From Kaistia geumhonensis (GTDB lineage Bacteria; Pseudomonadota; Alphaproteobacteria; Rhizobiales; Kaistiaceae), in contig NZ_JAUSWJ010000001.1 in NCBI RefSeq assembly GCF_030815145.1, forward strand, positions 4,206,501 through 4,270,500: DNA of 64,000 nucleotides, in the 5' to 3' direction. Shown piece after piece: positions 1-8,959 of this stretch. Made by a program: the position numbers and the translations under genes. The notes beneath the pieces are model-generated. The model made no database searches, was not told where the DNA came from, and was given only the letters and a program-made list of their open reading frames with translations. The stretch's first letter is position 1, and each line of letters begins with the position of its first letter.

Positions 1-2
1 TG

Positions 3-275
3 GAGGACCACGCCAATTTCGTCATGAACAAGATCACCTTCCTGCTCGACGCGACGCTCGGCCTGATCTCGACCGAGCAGAACAAGGTGATCAGCGTGCT
101 GACGATCGTCTCGACGGTCCTGCTGCCGCCGACGCTGATCGGCGCCATCTATGGAATGAACTTCGAGTACATGCCCGAGTTGCACTGGCATGTCGGCTAT
201 CCGGCGGCGCTCGGCGCGATGGTGCTCTCCGCCGTGCTGCCCTACCTTTACTTCAAGTGGCGCGACTGGCTCTGA
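3..275 (+). CDS. corA: CorA-family Mg2+/divalent cation transporter, C-terminal part
   Basis: This is the 3' end of a gene whose start lies before the window; 90 codons remain, read in frame from base 3. It shows the hallmark of the CorA family: the YGMNF (GMN) selectivity-filter motif between two hydrophobic helices, followed by a MPEL-type periplasmic loop and a short positively charged tail ending KWRDWL. The remaining part holds the end of the long stalk helix, TM1, the GMN loop and TM2. CorA proteins are pentameric inner-membrane channels for Mg2+ and sometimes Co2+ or Ni2+. The family assignment is firm; the exact ion is not readable. The next gene converges on it from the other strand, 7 bases away. 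Confidence 0.9.
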   Translation, partial: EDHANFVMNKITFLLDATLGLISTEQNKVISVLTIVSTVLLPPTLIGAIYGMNFEYMPELHWHVGYPAALGAMVLSAVLPYLYFKWRDWL

Positions 276-282
276 CGCCGCG

Positions 283-1743
283 TCAGAGATAGGGCGAAGC
301 GAGGCGCGCGGCGGAATCGCGCAGGCGGACGAGGAGCGGCCGCCGCTTCAGTTCCGACTGGCGGACGCGGCGGGCGGACTTGACCTTGCCGTCGATGATC
401 GCGTCCACCGTCGCGGCAAATTCCGACGAATAGGCCTCGACGTTGAACTCGAAATTGAGCCTGAGGCTGCGCGCGTCCCAGTTGGCGCTGCCGAACATTG
501 CCCAGGCGCCGTCGACCGTCATCAGCTTGGAATGATCGAAGGGCGCGGCCGTGCGGCGGACGACGCAGCCGGCGCGCAGCAGCGGCGCGAGCAGCGCATT
601 CATCGCCCAGTCCATGTAGACGTGGTTGGAATGGCCCGGCAGGACGAGTTCGACATGGACGCCGCGCAGCGCGGCGAGGGCGAGCTGCGATCCCAGCCGG
701 TCGTCGGGCACGAAATAGGGCGTCACGATGCGGACCCGATTCTCGGCCCGGCCGATGGCCGAAGCCATGGTCCACATCAGCTTCTCGTTGTCTTCGTCCG
801 GTCCGCTGGCGATGCCGCGCGCGGGGATGTCGCCGGCCGCGCTGATCTCGCCGAACCACGGCGCGCCGGTCAGGCGCTCTCCGGTCGTGAAGGCCCAGTC
901 CTCGGCGAAGGTCTCCATCAGATGGGCGACCACCGGGCCCTCGACGCGGAAGTGCAGGTCCTGCACCGCCCGCTTCGGCGGAATGTCCATGACGCGGAAG
1001 AGATTGTCGGAGGCGATGTTCATGCCGCCCGTGAAGCCGAGCCGGCCGTCGATCACCAGCACCTTCTTGTGGGTGCGCAGGTTGATGAACGACATCTTCC
1101 AGGGCGCGATCTCGTGCATGAAGCGCGCAGCGGGCACGCCGGCTGCCTTCAGGCGCTGAAAGGCGGGGCTGCGCAGATAGCCGGAGCCGAGCCCGTCGAC
1201 CAGCACGCGCACGGCGACGCCGCGCCGATGGGCGGCGATGAGGGAATCGATGATCGGCCCGCCGCCGGCATCGTCGTGGAAGATGAAGCTGCAGATCGCG
1301 ACCGAGCGCTCAGCGGCGTCGATCGCCGTGCACATCTCGGGATAGGCCTCGTCGCCGCAGACGAGCGGGTGGAGCGCGTTGCCGGCGAGGAGGGGGCGGC
1401 CGGTGAGCCGCAGGCCGAACTCGGCCAGCGGTTCGAGATGCTCGTCGCCACCCTCAGGCTCGATGTCCTCCGGCGCAAGCGCATAGCGCGAGGTCGGCGC
1501 GTCGATGTCCGAGCCGGGTCCCGAGAGCTTGATCGCCTTGCGGCGCACGCGGTTGACGCCGAAGAGAAAATAGAGGACCGGCCCGATATAGGGCGACAGC
1601 CAGGCAAGCCCGATCCAGGCGATCGTGGATTGAGGCGCGAGCCGGGTCAGAAGGGCATGGACCGTGACAGCCGCGGCCATCGCGATATGGAGAAGCGACA
1701 GGAAAAGCGCGAAGCTGCTGCTGTCGAGGAAAGTCCCGATCAT
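283..1743 (-). CDS. cls: Cardiolipin synthase, phospholipase D superfamily
   Basis: The 486-residue protein has the full bacterial ClsA layout: two N-terminal membrane helices (about residues 8-30 and 40-62), a short linker, then two PLD-type catalytic domains. Both HKD motifs are intact: H225-x-K227-x4-D232 followed by the GGMN stretch, and H404-x-K406-x4-D411 followed by GSANWD. The enzyme joins two phosphatidylglycerols, or PG with another phospholipid, into cardiolipin at the inner membrane. Length and motif spacing match the family. The VOC gene lies 9 bases upstream on the same strand, so the two may be co-transcribed, though no functional link is obvious. Confidence 0.93.
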   Translation of the reverse strand: MIGTFLDSSSFALFLSLLHIAMAAAVTVHALLTRLAPQSTIAWIGLAWLSPYIGPVLYFLFGVNRVRRKAIKLSGPGSDIDAPTSRYALAPEDIEPEGGDEHLEPLAEFGLRLTGRPLLAGNALHPLVCGDEAYPEMCTAIDAAERSVAICSFIFHDDAGGGPIIDSLIAAHRRGVAVRVLVDGLGSGYLRSPAFQRLKAAGVPAARFMHEIAPWKMSFINLRTHKKVLVIDGRLGFTGGMNIASDNLFRVMDIPPKRAVQDLHFRVEGPVVAHLMETFAEDWAFTTGERLTGAPWFGEISAAGDIPARGIASGPDEDNEKLMWTMASAIGRAENRVRIVTPYFVPDDRLGSQLALAALRGVHVELVLPGHSNHVYMDWAMNALLAPLLRAGCVVRRTAAPFDHSKLMTVDGAWAMFGSANWDARSLRLNFEFNVEAYSSEFAATVDAIIDGKVKSARRVRQSELKRRPLLVRLRDSAARLASPYL

Positions 1744-1752
1744 CGCTGCCGT

Positions 1753-2193
1753 TCAGTTGGTCGGAGGCTGCCAGAGCGGCGGCTGATGGGCCGGCGCGCC
1801 GTTGACCTCAATGATGTTGTTGTCGGGATCGATGAAATAGAGCTGGGGGAAGCCCGCGACGCCCGTTCGGCGCACCACGACCAGACGCGGATCGCCTTCC
1901 TGCACGTCTTCGCGGAAGCCAAGCGAGACAAGGTGGTTGAGCATGCCGTCGAAATCGTCGGTCCGGAAGGCGAAATGCCAGTCGTTCACGTCCGGAAAGG
2001 GGCGCCGGCGAAAGCAGCCCTCGTCATATTTGATGAGGTGAAGCTGCAGCTCCCCGCAGGCCAGCCAGACGCCTGCCGTCGAGAAGGGCGGACGTTGCAG
2101 CCGGTCGAGGCCGAACACGCGCTGATAGAACTCGATCGAGCGTTCGAGATCCGTGACCACCAGAGCCACGTGGTGGATCGACAAGCCGGCCAT
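1753..2193 (-). CDS. VOC-superfamily (glyoxalase/bleomycin resistance/dioxygenase fold) protein
   Basis: I placed the start at the ATG at 2193 because a GGGGAGG ribosome binding site lies just upstream and the protein begins directly with the fold's first strand (MAGLSIHHVALVV). The 146 residues form two beta-alpha-beta-beta-beta modules: the first has H8 and the LERSIEFYQRVFG helix, the second has the DWHFAF strand and ends with the IDPDNNIIEVNG strand, whose Glu is a usual metal ligand. His and Glu ligands at these positions suggest a metal-dependent member of the superfamily. Substrate cannot be inferred; glyoxalase I, fosfomycin thiol transferase and ring-cleavage dioxygenases share this fold. 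It sits upstream of cls on the same strand. Confidence 0.85.
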   Translation of the reverse strand: MAGLSIHHVALVVTDLERSIEFYQRVFGLDRLQRPPFSTAGVWLACGELQLHLIKYDEGCFRRRPFPDVNDWHFAFRTDDFDGMLNHLVSLGFREDVQEGDPRLVVVRRTGVAGFPQLYFIDPDNNIIEVNGAPAHQPPLWQPPTN

Positions 2194-2285
2194 GATTGCC
2201 TCCCCGACAACCCGATTGAAGCGACGGGGCAGGATACGGTCCCGCCCCGCGGCTGTCGTCAGGAATCGCGGCGCCGGCGCGCCGA

Positions 2286-3527
<1,242 letters not shown>

Positions 3528-3654
3528 CTAGTCGCGCCGCCCCGCCAAGGCAAGCCGAAGCTGGTGCCATGGCGCCGCGCCACGCCATCGTGATTTGACG
3601 GCGGTGGCGCACGCCCTAGCTGTTGGGCAATCCATCGAAGGGACGGAGCGCATC

Positions 3655-4611
3655 ATGCTGATCAGGCGGCGTCGGGGCTGGGAAATCGCCGAGCGGGAAG
3701 CGACGCCGGAGTCTGTCTTCCTGAACAGGCGCGCGATCCTCGCAGCCGGCGGCTTCGGCCTCGCCGCGCTGGCGCTCCCGCGCGCGCCCCGGGCTGAGGA
3801 CGCCGATCCGGGCGCGTCGCTTTTTCCGGCCAAGCGCAATCCGCGCTACACCATCGAGCGCGATGTCACGCCGGAGGACATCAACCTCCACTACAACAAC
3901 TTCTACGAATACGGCACCGACAAGGACCTCGCGGCGGCGGCGGAAGCGCTGAAGACACGGCCCTGGACGATTGCGATCGACGGCCTTGTCGAAGCACCCA
4001 AGACCGTCGCCATCGACGATCTCTTCAAGGCGATGACGTTCGAGGAACGGCTCTACCGCCACCGCTGCGTCGAGGCCTGGTCGATGACCGTGCCCTGGAC
4101 CGGCTTTCCGCTCGCGGCGCTCGTCGCCTATGCGAAGCCGCTGTCGGGCGCCAAATATGTGCGCTTCGAGACCTTCATGGATCCGGCCATGGCGCCCGGC
4201 CAGAACGAGCCGTTCTATCCGTGGCCTTACGTCGAGGGGCTGACCATGGCGGAGGCGACCAACGAGCTCGCCTTCATGGTGACCGGGGCCTATGGCAAGC
4301 CGCTGCCCAATCAGATGGGTGCGCCGATCCGCCTGCATACTCCGTGGAAGTACGGTTTCAAGAGCATCAAGTCGATCGTGAAGGTGTCATTCGTCGAGGA
4401 GCAGCCGCTCAATTTCTGGCAGCAGTTGCAGTCCTCGGAATACGGCTTCTGGGCGAATGTGAACCCCGAGGTGCCGCATCCGCGCTGGAGCCAGGCGACC
4501 GAAACCGTGCTCGGCACCAACCAGCGCATCCCGACGCAGCTCTTCAACGGCTACGGCGCGTTCGTCGCCGACCTCTACAAGGACCTGCAGGGGCAGCCGC
4601 TCTATATGTGA
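3655..4611 (+). CDS. msrP: Protein-methionine-sulfoxide reductase catalytic subunit MsrP (YedY), Mo-pterin enzyme
   Basis: A 318-residue periplasmic molybdoenzyme that reduces methionine sulfoxide in oxidised envelope proteins. The N-terminus is a twin-arginine signal (R25-R26 followed by a hydrophobic stretch to about 42), and the molybdenum-binding cysteine is C138 in YRHRCVEAWSM. Further family signatures include the LHTPWKYGFKSIKSI segment. The start at 3655 follows GGACGGAG with 6 bases of spacing. The usual partner, the haem-containing membrane subunit MsrQ (YedZ), is not adjacent; the next gene downstream is a lysR on the other strand. The enzyme therefore needs an electron donor encoded elsewhere. 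Confidence 0.93.
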   Translation: MLIRRRRGWEIAEREATPESVFLNRRAILAAGGFGLAALALPRAPRAEDADPGASLFPAKRNPRYTIERDVTPEDINLHYNNFYEYGTDKDLAAAAEALKTRPWTIAIDGLVEAPKTVAIDDLFKAMTFEERLYRHRCVEAWSMTVPWTGFPLAALVAYAKPLSGAKYVRFETFMDPAMAPGQNEPFYPWPYVEGLTMAEATNELAFMVTGAYGKPLPNQMGAPIRLHTPWKYGFKSIKSIVKVSFVEEQPLNFWQQLQSSEYGFWANVNPEVPHPRWSQATETVLGTNQRIPTQLFNGYGAFVADLYKDLQGQPLYM

Positions 4612-4648
4612 GCAGTCCTGCTGCGGCGCATCAGCCGGAGTGCATCGC

Positions 4649-4684
4649 AAAAAGAAAAGGCCGGGCGCTCTTGCGAGGCCCGGC
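4649..4684 (-). terminator. Rho-independent terminator (minus strand)
   Basis: A 7-bp GC stem GCCGGGC/GCCCGGC (4678-4684 with 4660-4666, loop 11 bases) is followed on the minus strand by CTTTTCTTTTT. The U-rich tail exists only on the minus strand, so it does not serve msrP; it ends either the candidate sRNA or the lysR transcript 390 bases upstream. Confidence 0.75.
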
Positions 4685-4792
4685 TAAGTCTTTGTTGCTG
4701 CGGCAGGGAAGACGCAGCAAACACCTTCCAGAGGGAACAGTTGAGGTCCACGGGCGGCAGGGAGGAGGAAGCCGCCGGCAACGCATCAACTG
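4649..4792 (-). ncRNA. Candidate trans-acting sRNA with CCUCCUCCC loop (alpha-r14 / anti-Shine-Dalgarno type)
   Basis: A 432-base gene-free gap (4612-5043) holds, on the minus strand, a promoter-like sequence, three consecutive hairpins and a strong terminator. Hairpin 1 has the stem GGCGGC/GCCGCC (4771-4776 with 4753-4758) and a 12-base loop TTCCTCCTCCCT. Hairpin 2 has the stem TTGCTGCG/CGCAGCAA (4713-4720 with 4695-4702) and the pyrimidine loop TCTTCCCTGC. Hairpin 3 is a Rho-independent terminator at 4684-4649. CCUCCUCCC exposed in hairpin loops is the hallmark of alphaproteobacterial sRNAs that pair with ribosome binding sites (the alpha-r14/NfeR1 family and the CcsR or 'cuckoo' RNAs). The 5' end near 4792 is inferred from the promoter. 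The alternative is a long lysR 3' UTR. Confidence 0.6.
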
Positions 4793-4798
4793 ATGAGA

Positions 4799-4827
4799 GA
4801 TATGGAGCGATCGCTCTGCACAAACAA
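4799..4827 (-). promoter_or_regulatory. Putative sigma70 promoter of the candidate sRNA, with palindrome in the spacer
   Basis: On the minus strand TTGTTT (4827-4822) and CATATC (4804-4799) are 17 bases apart, giving an expected start near 4792. The spacer contains the perfect 12-base palindrome GAGCGATCGCTC (4805-4816), placed where a repressor would block RNA polymerase. The -10 hexamer is weak (3 of 6 matches), so this is a moderate call. Confidence 0.4.
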
Positions 4828-5043
4828 CCGGCATCAATGCATTGCAGCTATGCATTTCCGGTGGATCAGAACAAAAATTCGTGAAGGGTCGAATTCTGGA
4901 ATGTCGAGCGTCGATCGGCGGTCGATCCGGAAAGATTTTGCGCCAATTCGCTGAAAAAACGCTACGGCGGCCATAGGGCTTTTCGCAGTGCAGCGTAGTG
5001 CATGCAATGCTGGCGCCGAAATGTGCAGTTTTTGGACCTGCCT

Positions 5044-5934
5044 TCAGAATTGCCAGTTCTGCGCCTTGGCGAGCATGAAGTCGCGGAAAGCGGTGACGCG
5101 GGCCGAATTCTTGAGTTCGGCCGGATAGCAGAAATAGGTCGGGAAGCTCGGCACCTGCGCTTCCGGCATCAGCTTCACCAGCGGCGAACCTTCCTCGATC
5201 ATGTAGTCGGGAAGGATGGCGATACCCGTGCCCCGCTCCACCGCCGCCTTGATGGCGTAGATGTTGTTGATGCGGACGATCGGCTCGCGGGGATTGTCGG
5301 TCGAGCGGCCGGCGATCTCCAGCCAGTTCACGTCGCGGATGTTGGGCGGAACCGGCACGCCGAAGGTGACGATCCGGTGATGGTCGAGATCTTCCAGCGT
5401 TTCCGGCTTGCCGAAGCGGGCCACGTAATCGGGCGAGGCGTAGACGTGATAATGCGTCGTGAACAGGCGGCGCTGGATGAGATCCGGCTGCACCGGCTGT
5501 CGGAGGCGGATTGCGACGTCGGCCTGCCGCATGGTGAGGTCCAGCTCCTGATCGTCGAGGATCAGGTGCAGGTTCACCTGCGGATGCAGGTCGACGAATT
5601 CGTTGAGCCGCTCGGTGAGCCAGGTCGAGCCGAGCGCGACCGTCGTGGTGATGCGGAGCGTGCCTGTTGGCTTCTCGCGTGAATCCGTCAGGCGGATCCT
5701 CACGCCCTCGAGCTTCATCATCACGTCCTGCGAGGCGCGGAAGAGAAGCTCGCCCTGCTCGGAAAGGATCAGTCCGCGGGCATGGCGGTGGAAGAGTGGC
5801 ACGCCGAGATCCTGCTCGAGCGCGCTCACCTGCCGCGAGACCGCCGACTGGCTCATGCCGAGCTGCTCGCCGGCATGGGTGAACGACCCGGCTTGCGCCG
5901 CCGCGTGAAAGATCCTGAGCTTGTCCCAGTCCAT
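5044..5934 (-). CDS. LysR-family transcriptional regulator
   Basis: A 296-residue LTTR. Residues 1-60 are the winged helix-turn-helix (KLRIFHAAAQAGSFTHAGEQ then SQSAVSRQVSALEQDLG), followed by the linker helix and a two-lobed effector domain ending near 290. It lies 35 bases downstream of trxB on the same strand and probably shares its transcript. The lrp/trxB/lysR neighbourhood recurs in rhizobia as I remember it, which hints at redox or amino-acid control, but the target is not readable here. I chose ATG 5934 because the protein then begins at the usual first helix (MDWDKLRIF). Confidence 0.9.
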   Translation of the reverse strand: MDWDKLRIFHAAAQAGSFTHAGEQLGMSQSAVSRQVSALEQDLGVPLFHRHARGLILSEQGELLFRASQDVMMKLEGVRIRLTDSREKPTGTLRITTTVALGSTWLTERLNEFVDLHPQVNLHLILDDQELDLTMRQADVAIRLRQPVQPDLIQRRLFTTHYHVYASPDYVARFGKPETLEDLDHHRIVTFGVPVPPNIRDVNWLEIAGRSTDNPREPIVRINNIYAIKAAVERGTGIAILPDYMIEEGSPLVKLMPEAQVPSFPTYFCYPAELKNSARVTAFRDFMLAKAQNWQF

Positions 5935-5969
5935 CTTGGCGGCGCCCCCGACGCCCGTCCGTCGCGTGT

Positions 5970-6938
5970 CTATTCGGCCGCGACGGCCGTCATGTCCGCG
6001 ACCGGATTGGCCGCCAGCCAGCGCTCGGCCTCCAGCGCCGCCATGCATCCCTGTCCCGCGGCCGTCACGGCCTGGCGGAAGACCTCGTCCGTCACGTCGC
6101 CGGCCGCGAAGACGCCGGGGACGCTGGTCGCCGTCGAATCCGGCGCCGTCCAGATATAGCCCGACGGCTTCAGCCTGACCTGCCCGGCAACGATCTCGGT
6201 GGCCGGCGCATGGCCGATGGCAATGAAGACACCGTCCGTCTCGACGTCGGTCACGGCGCCGGTCTCGACATTGCGCAGCTTGAGGCCGGTGACCGAAGGC
6301 GGGAAGCCGCCCTTGCCGGTCACTTCCTCGATCACGCTGTTCCAGACGACCTTGACGTTGTCGCGCGCCAGGAGGCGGTTCTGCATGATCCGCTCGGCTC
6401 GGAAATGATCGCGGCGGTGCACGATCGTCACCGACTTCGCGATATGCGAGAGATAGAGCGCCTCCTCGACGGCGGTGTTGCCGCCGCCGACGACATAGAT
6501 GTCCTTGCCGCGATAGAAGAAGCCGTCGCAGGTGGCGCAGGCCGAGACGCCGAAGCCCTTGAAGCGCTGCTCGCTCTCGAGCCCCAGCCACCGCGCCTGC
6601 GCGCCCGTGGCGAGGATCAGCGTGTCGGCCGTGTAGACCTCGCCGGAATCGCCCTTGAGGACGAAGGGACGCTGCGAGAGATCGGCCTCGATGATGTGGT
6701 CGGTGACCATCCGCGTGCCGACATGCTCGGCCTGCAGTCGCATCTGCTCCATGAGCCACGGGCCCTGGATGACGTCGGCGAAGCCGGGATAATTCTCGAC
6801 ATCGGTGGTGATGGTCAGCTGGCCACCCGGCTGGACGCCGGAAATGAGCACGGGTTCCAGCATCGCGCGCGCGGCGTAGATCGCGGCGGTGTATCCTGCG
6901 GGGCCGGAACCGACGATGATGAGCTTGGCGTGTTGCAT
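5970..6938 (-). CDS. trxB: Thioredoxin-disulfide reductase
   Basis: The 322-residue flavoenzyme passes electrons from NADPH through FAD to thioredoxin. It has the FAD-binding GSGPAGYTAAIYAAR motif at residues 10-24, the redox-active C134-A-T-C137 in SACATCDGFFY, the NADPH-binding GGGNTAVEEAL motif, and the C-terminal FAAGDVTDEVFRQA FAD motif. Length is that of the low-molecular-weight bacterial enzyme. It is divergent from lrp, with a perfect 16-base palindrome in the shared upstream region, and is followed by lysR in the same direction. Confidence 0.95.
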   Translation of the reverse strand: MQHAKLIIVGSGPAGYTAAIYAARAMLEPVLISGVQPGGQLTITTDVENYPGFADVIQGPWLMEQMRLQAEHVGTRMVTDHIIEADLSQRPFVLKGDSGEVYTADTLILATGAQARWLGLESEQRFKGFGVSACATCDGFFYRGKDIYVVGGGNTAVEEALYLSHIAKSVTIVHRRDHFRAERIMQNRLLARDNVKVVWNSVIEEVTGKGGFPPSVTGLKLRNVETGAVTDVETDGVFIAIGHAPATEIVAGQVRLKPSGYIWTAPDSTATSVPGVFAAGDVTDEVFRQAVTAAGQGCMAALEAERWLAANPVADMTAVAAE

Positions 6939-6973
6939 GATGCGCCTGAAATAGGAATGGCCGGCAGTTTCTG

Positions 6974-6989
6974 TAAGGTCGTGACCTTA
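6974..6989. promoter_or_regulatory. Perfect palindrome between trxB and lrp, operator-like
   Basis: TAAGGTCGTGACCTTA consists of two perfect 7-base arms around GT, centred 43 bases upstream of trxB and about 160 bases upstream of lrp. It matches no operator I can name. Both the Lrp-family and LysR-family proteins encoded alongside are candidates to bind it. Confidence 0.5.
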
Positions 6990-7142
6990 GAGGGTTGAGC
7001 GCAGCGCATGCAAGGCGGCGAGCCATGCATTCGTGTGTGTTCTCCCGGACAATTGTTTCCGAATCATGGCGCATCGGCGAGAATCGGTGGAAGAGGGCGG
7101 ACGGCGGCGCCGCACGGGGCCTCGCCGCAGCCGGAGGCATTC

Positions 7143-7607
7143 GTGAAGGCCACGCTCGACGCGATCGACTGGAAGATCCTGAAGGAGCTTCAGGACGACG
7201 GACGCATCACCAATGTCGAACTGGCCCGGCGGGTCGGCATCTCCGCGCCGCCGTGCCTGCGCCGCATGCGCGCGCTGGAAGAGGCCGGGATCATCACGGG
7301 CTATCGGGCGCTGGTCGACGAGAAGGCGCTCGGCTTCGACGTGACGGTGTTCGCGATGGTCGGACTGTCCAGCCAGGCCGAGGCCGATCTCTCCGGCTTT
7401 GCGGCGCGCGTGCGCGAGTGGGCGATTGTCCGAGAGTGCTACATGCTGTCGGGCGAGGCCGACTTCATCCTTAAATGCGTGGCGCCAAGCCTCCGCGCCT
7501 TCCAGGGCTTCATCGAGGAACTGACCGCCGCGCCGAATGTCGCCAGCGTCAAGACCTCGCTGACCATCCGCCGCGTCAAGGACGCGCCGCTGGTTGCGAT
7601 CGTCTGA
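7143..7607 (+). CDS. Lrp/AsnC-family transcriptional regulator
   Basis: A 154-residue regulator. The N-terminal helix-turn-helix covers residues 5-60 (DAIDWKILKELQDDGRITNVELARRVGIS) and the C-terminal RAM/AsnC ligand-binding domain covers about 70-145 (ECYMLSGEADFILK carries the usual beta strand and glycine). I take the GTG at 7143 as start because GGAGG lies 5 bases before it; an upstream in-frame extension to about 7008 lacks homologous features. It is divergent from trxB and converges exactly on the AAC(3) gene, whose stop begins at the next base. It probably senses an amino acid and controls its own promoter region. Confidence 0.9.
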   Translation: MKATLDAIDWKILKELQDDGRITNVELARRVGISAPPCLRRMRALEEAGIITGYRALVDEKALGFDVTVFAMVGLSSQAEADLSGFAARVREWAIVRECYMLSGEADFILKCVAPSLRAFQGFIEELTAAPNVASVKTSLTIRRVKDAPLVAIV

Positions 7608-8414
7608 TCAGCCGGCGCGCGCTTCCATCCAGCTGACGGCGAAGGCGACGATCGGCGCCGCGTCGACCAGGATGGCGTTAGCGTCGCCGACGCGGCCGCG
7701 CCGCCCTTGGCCGGTCGCAAGAAAATCACTGACGATGGCGCCGAAATAGTCGTCCGCGAAGGCTGTGACGACCGGATCGCCGGTGTCGAATTCCTCGATC
7801 ATCCGCCAAACGGTTCCGGCGGTGGTCGCGAAGGGCACCTCGACCCGGCGGATGCGCTTGCCCGGCAGCCGCGCCAGATGCTCGGCATGGTGCAGCAGTG
7901 TCATCGTATCGAGCGGCGCGCCCACATTGAGCACCTTGCCGCCCATGGCGACCAGTTTCGAGAACGGAGTGCGCTCGCCATAGCCGTAGTCGAGCGGGTG
8001 GCCGGCAGTGATCTCCGCCGCCTGGGCGCCGAGCGCGACGATCGAGGCGCCGGGATTGCCGCTGCGGCGGGCACCCGGAGTCGTGCGCAGGAACTCCGGC
8101 AGGATGCCGTTATGGCGGATCGCACGCGATCTGGCCGGATCAAAGGGCGGGATATGCGGGCGCCAGCGCTCGGGAACGCGGCCTTCCGCGTCGAGGAGAT
8201 CGTCATAGGAGCCATCCCAGTCCGCATAGGCGAGGATGGTGCCCTGTGGTCCGACCGTATCGAGAAGCGCGCCGATCAGCGCGTCGGGCCCGTTCAGGAG
8301 CGGCCCGACGCGGCTCATCGCGGCATGGACCATGACGATGTCGCCGGCCCCGATGCCCAGCGCCGCGCAATCGGCGGCGAGGTCGGATCGCGTGCGATAG
8401 GGGGCCGGCGTCAT
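7608..8414 (-). CDS. Aminoglycoside N(3)-acetyltransferase, AAC(3)-III-like
   Basis: This 268-residue member of the antibiotic NAT family would transfer acetyl from acetyl-CoA to the 3-amino group of 2-deoxystreptamine aminoglycosides. Family landmarks in order: the N-terminal VMVHAAMSRVG segment, WRPHIPPFDPARSRA, ILPEFLRTTPGARRSGNPGAS, HPLDYGYGERTPFSKLV, GAPLDTMTLLHHAEHLARLP with the catalytic His, and EEFDTGDP. The NP in place of the HP found in AAC(3)-II matches my memory of AAC(3)-III enzymes. It lies 38 bases downstream of greA on the same strand, in otherwise core-genome surroundings, so it looks resident rather than acquired. Whether it confers resistance is unknown. Confidence 0.85.
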   Translation of the reverse strand: MTPAPYRTRSDLAADCAALGIGAGDIVMVHAAMSRVGPLLNGPDALIGALLDTVGPQGTILAYADWDGSYDDLLDAEGRVPERWRPHIPPFDPARSRAIRHNGILPEFLRTTPGARRSGNPGASIVALGAQAAEITAGHPLDYGYGERTPFSKLVAMGGKVLNVGAPLDTMTLLHHAEHLARLPGKRIRRVEVPFATTAGTVWRMIEEFDTGDPVVTAFADDYFGAIVSDFLATGQGRRGRVGDANAILVDAAPIVAFAVSWMEARAG

Positions 8415-8452
8415 GATTGCTGCGCTCCAGCCGAGGCGGAGCGGGCCTCCGC

Positions 8453-8926
8453 CTAGCGGAAGCCGACGTCGAGGATCTCGTACGACCGATCGCCGCCCGG
8501 CGCGACGAAGGCGACGGTGTCGCCGACCTGCTTGCCGATCAGCGCGCGGGCGATCGGCGAGGAGATCGAGATGCGGCCGAGGCGCACATCGGCCTCGAGA
8601 TCGCCGACGATCTGGTAGGTCTTCTCTTCCTCGGTGTCCTCGTCCACGAGCTTCACCGTTGCGCCGAACTTCACCGTCTTGCCGGAGAGCTTCGAGACAT
8701 CGATGATTTCGGCGCGCGAGAGCTTGTCCTCGAGTTCCGCAATGCGGCCCTCGTTCAGGCTCTGCGCCTCCTTGGCGGCGTGATATTCCGCATTCTCGGA
8801 AAGATCGCCATGGGCGCGCGCCTCCGAGATCGCCGCGATGATGCGCGGGCGCTCCTCAGAGGTCAGGCGCTTCAGCTCGACTTCGAGCGCCGCATGGCCC
8901 CTGGCCGTCATGGGAACCTTTTCCAT
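8453..8926 (-). CDS. greA: Transcription elongation factor GreA
   Basis: 157 residues, the standard GreA length, starting [18 protein letters not shown]. The N-terminal coiled coil (residues 10-75) carries the acidic tip residues in [21 protein letters not shown] that reach into the RNA polymerase secondary channel and stimulate cleavage of backtracked RNA. The C-terminal FKBP-like domain follows ([20 protein letters not shown]). I start it at ATG 8926 instead of a longer upstream extension that has no family similarity. It lies downstream of carB on the same strand with a structured 271-base gap. Confidence 0.95.
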   Translation of the reverse strand: MEKVPMTARGHAALEVELKRLTSEERPRIIAAISEARAHGDLSENAEYHAAKEAQSLNEGRIAELEDKLSRAEIIDVSKLSGKTVKFGATVKLVDEDTEEEKTYQIVGDLEADVRLGRISISSPIARALIGKQVGDTVAFVAPGGDRSYEILDVGFR

Positions 8927-8959
8927 GGTGTTCCAAGCCTTTTCTTCGTCTTGGCTCCC

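Noticed and set aside
5044-7140. A single 698-codon minus-strand frame across lysR and the trxB region
   Set aside because: Only the last 296 codons encode a protein (LysR); the rest is an out-of-frame shadow of trxB, which is intact in another frame.
8041-8080. Loss of a conserved His (HP to NP) in the AAC(3) protein as an inactivating change
   Set aside because: I first noted it as a lost motif, but AAC(3)-III enzymes, as I remember them, also have NP here, so it points to a subclass and not to inactivation.
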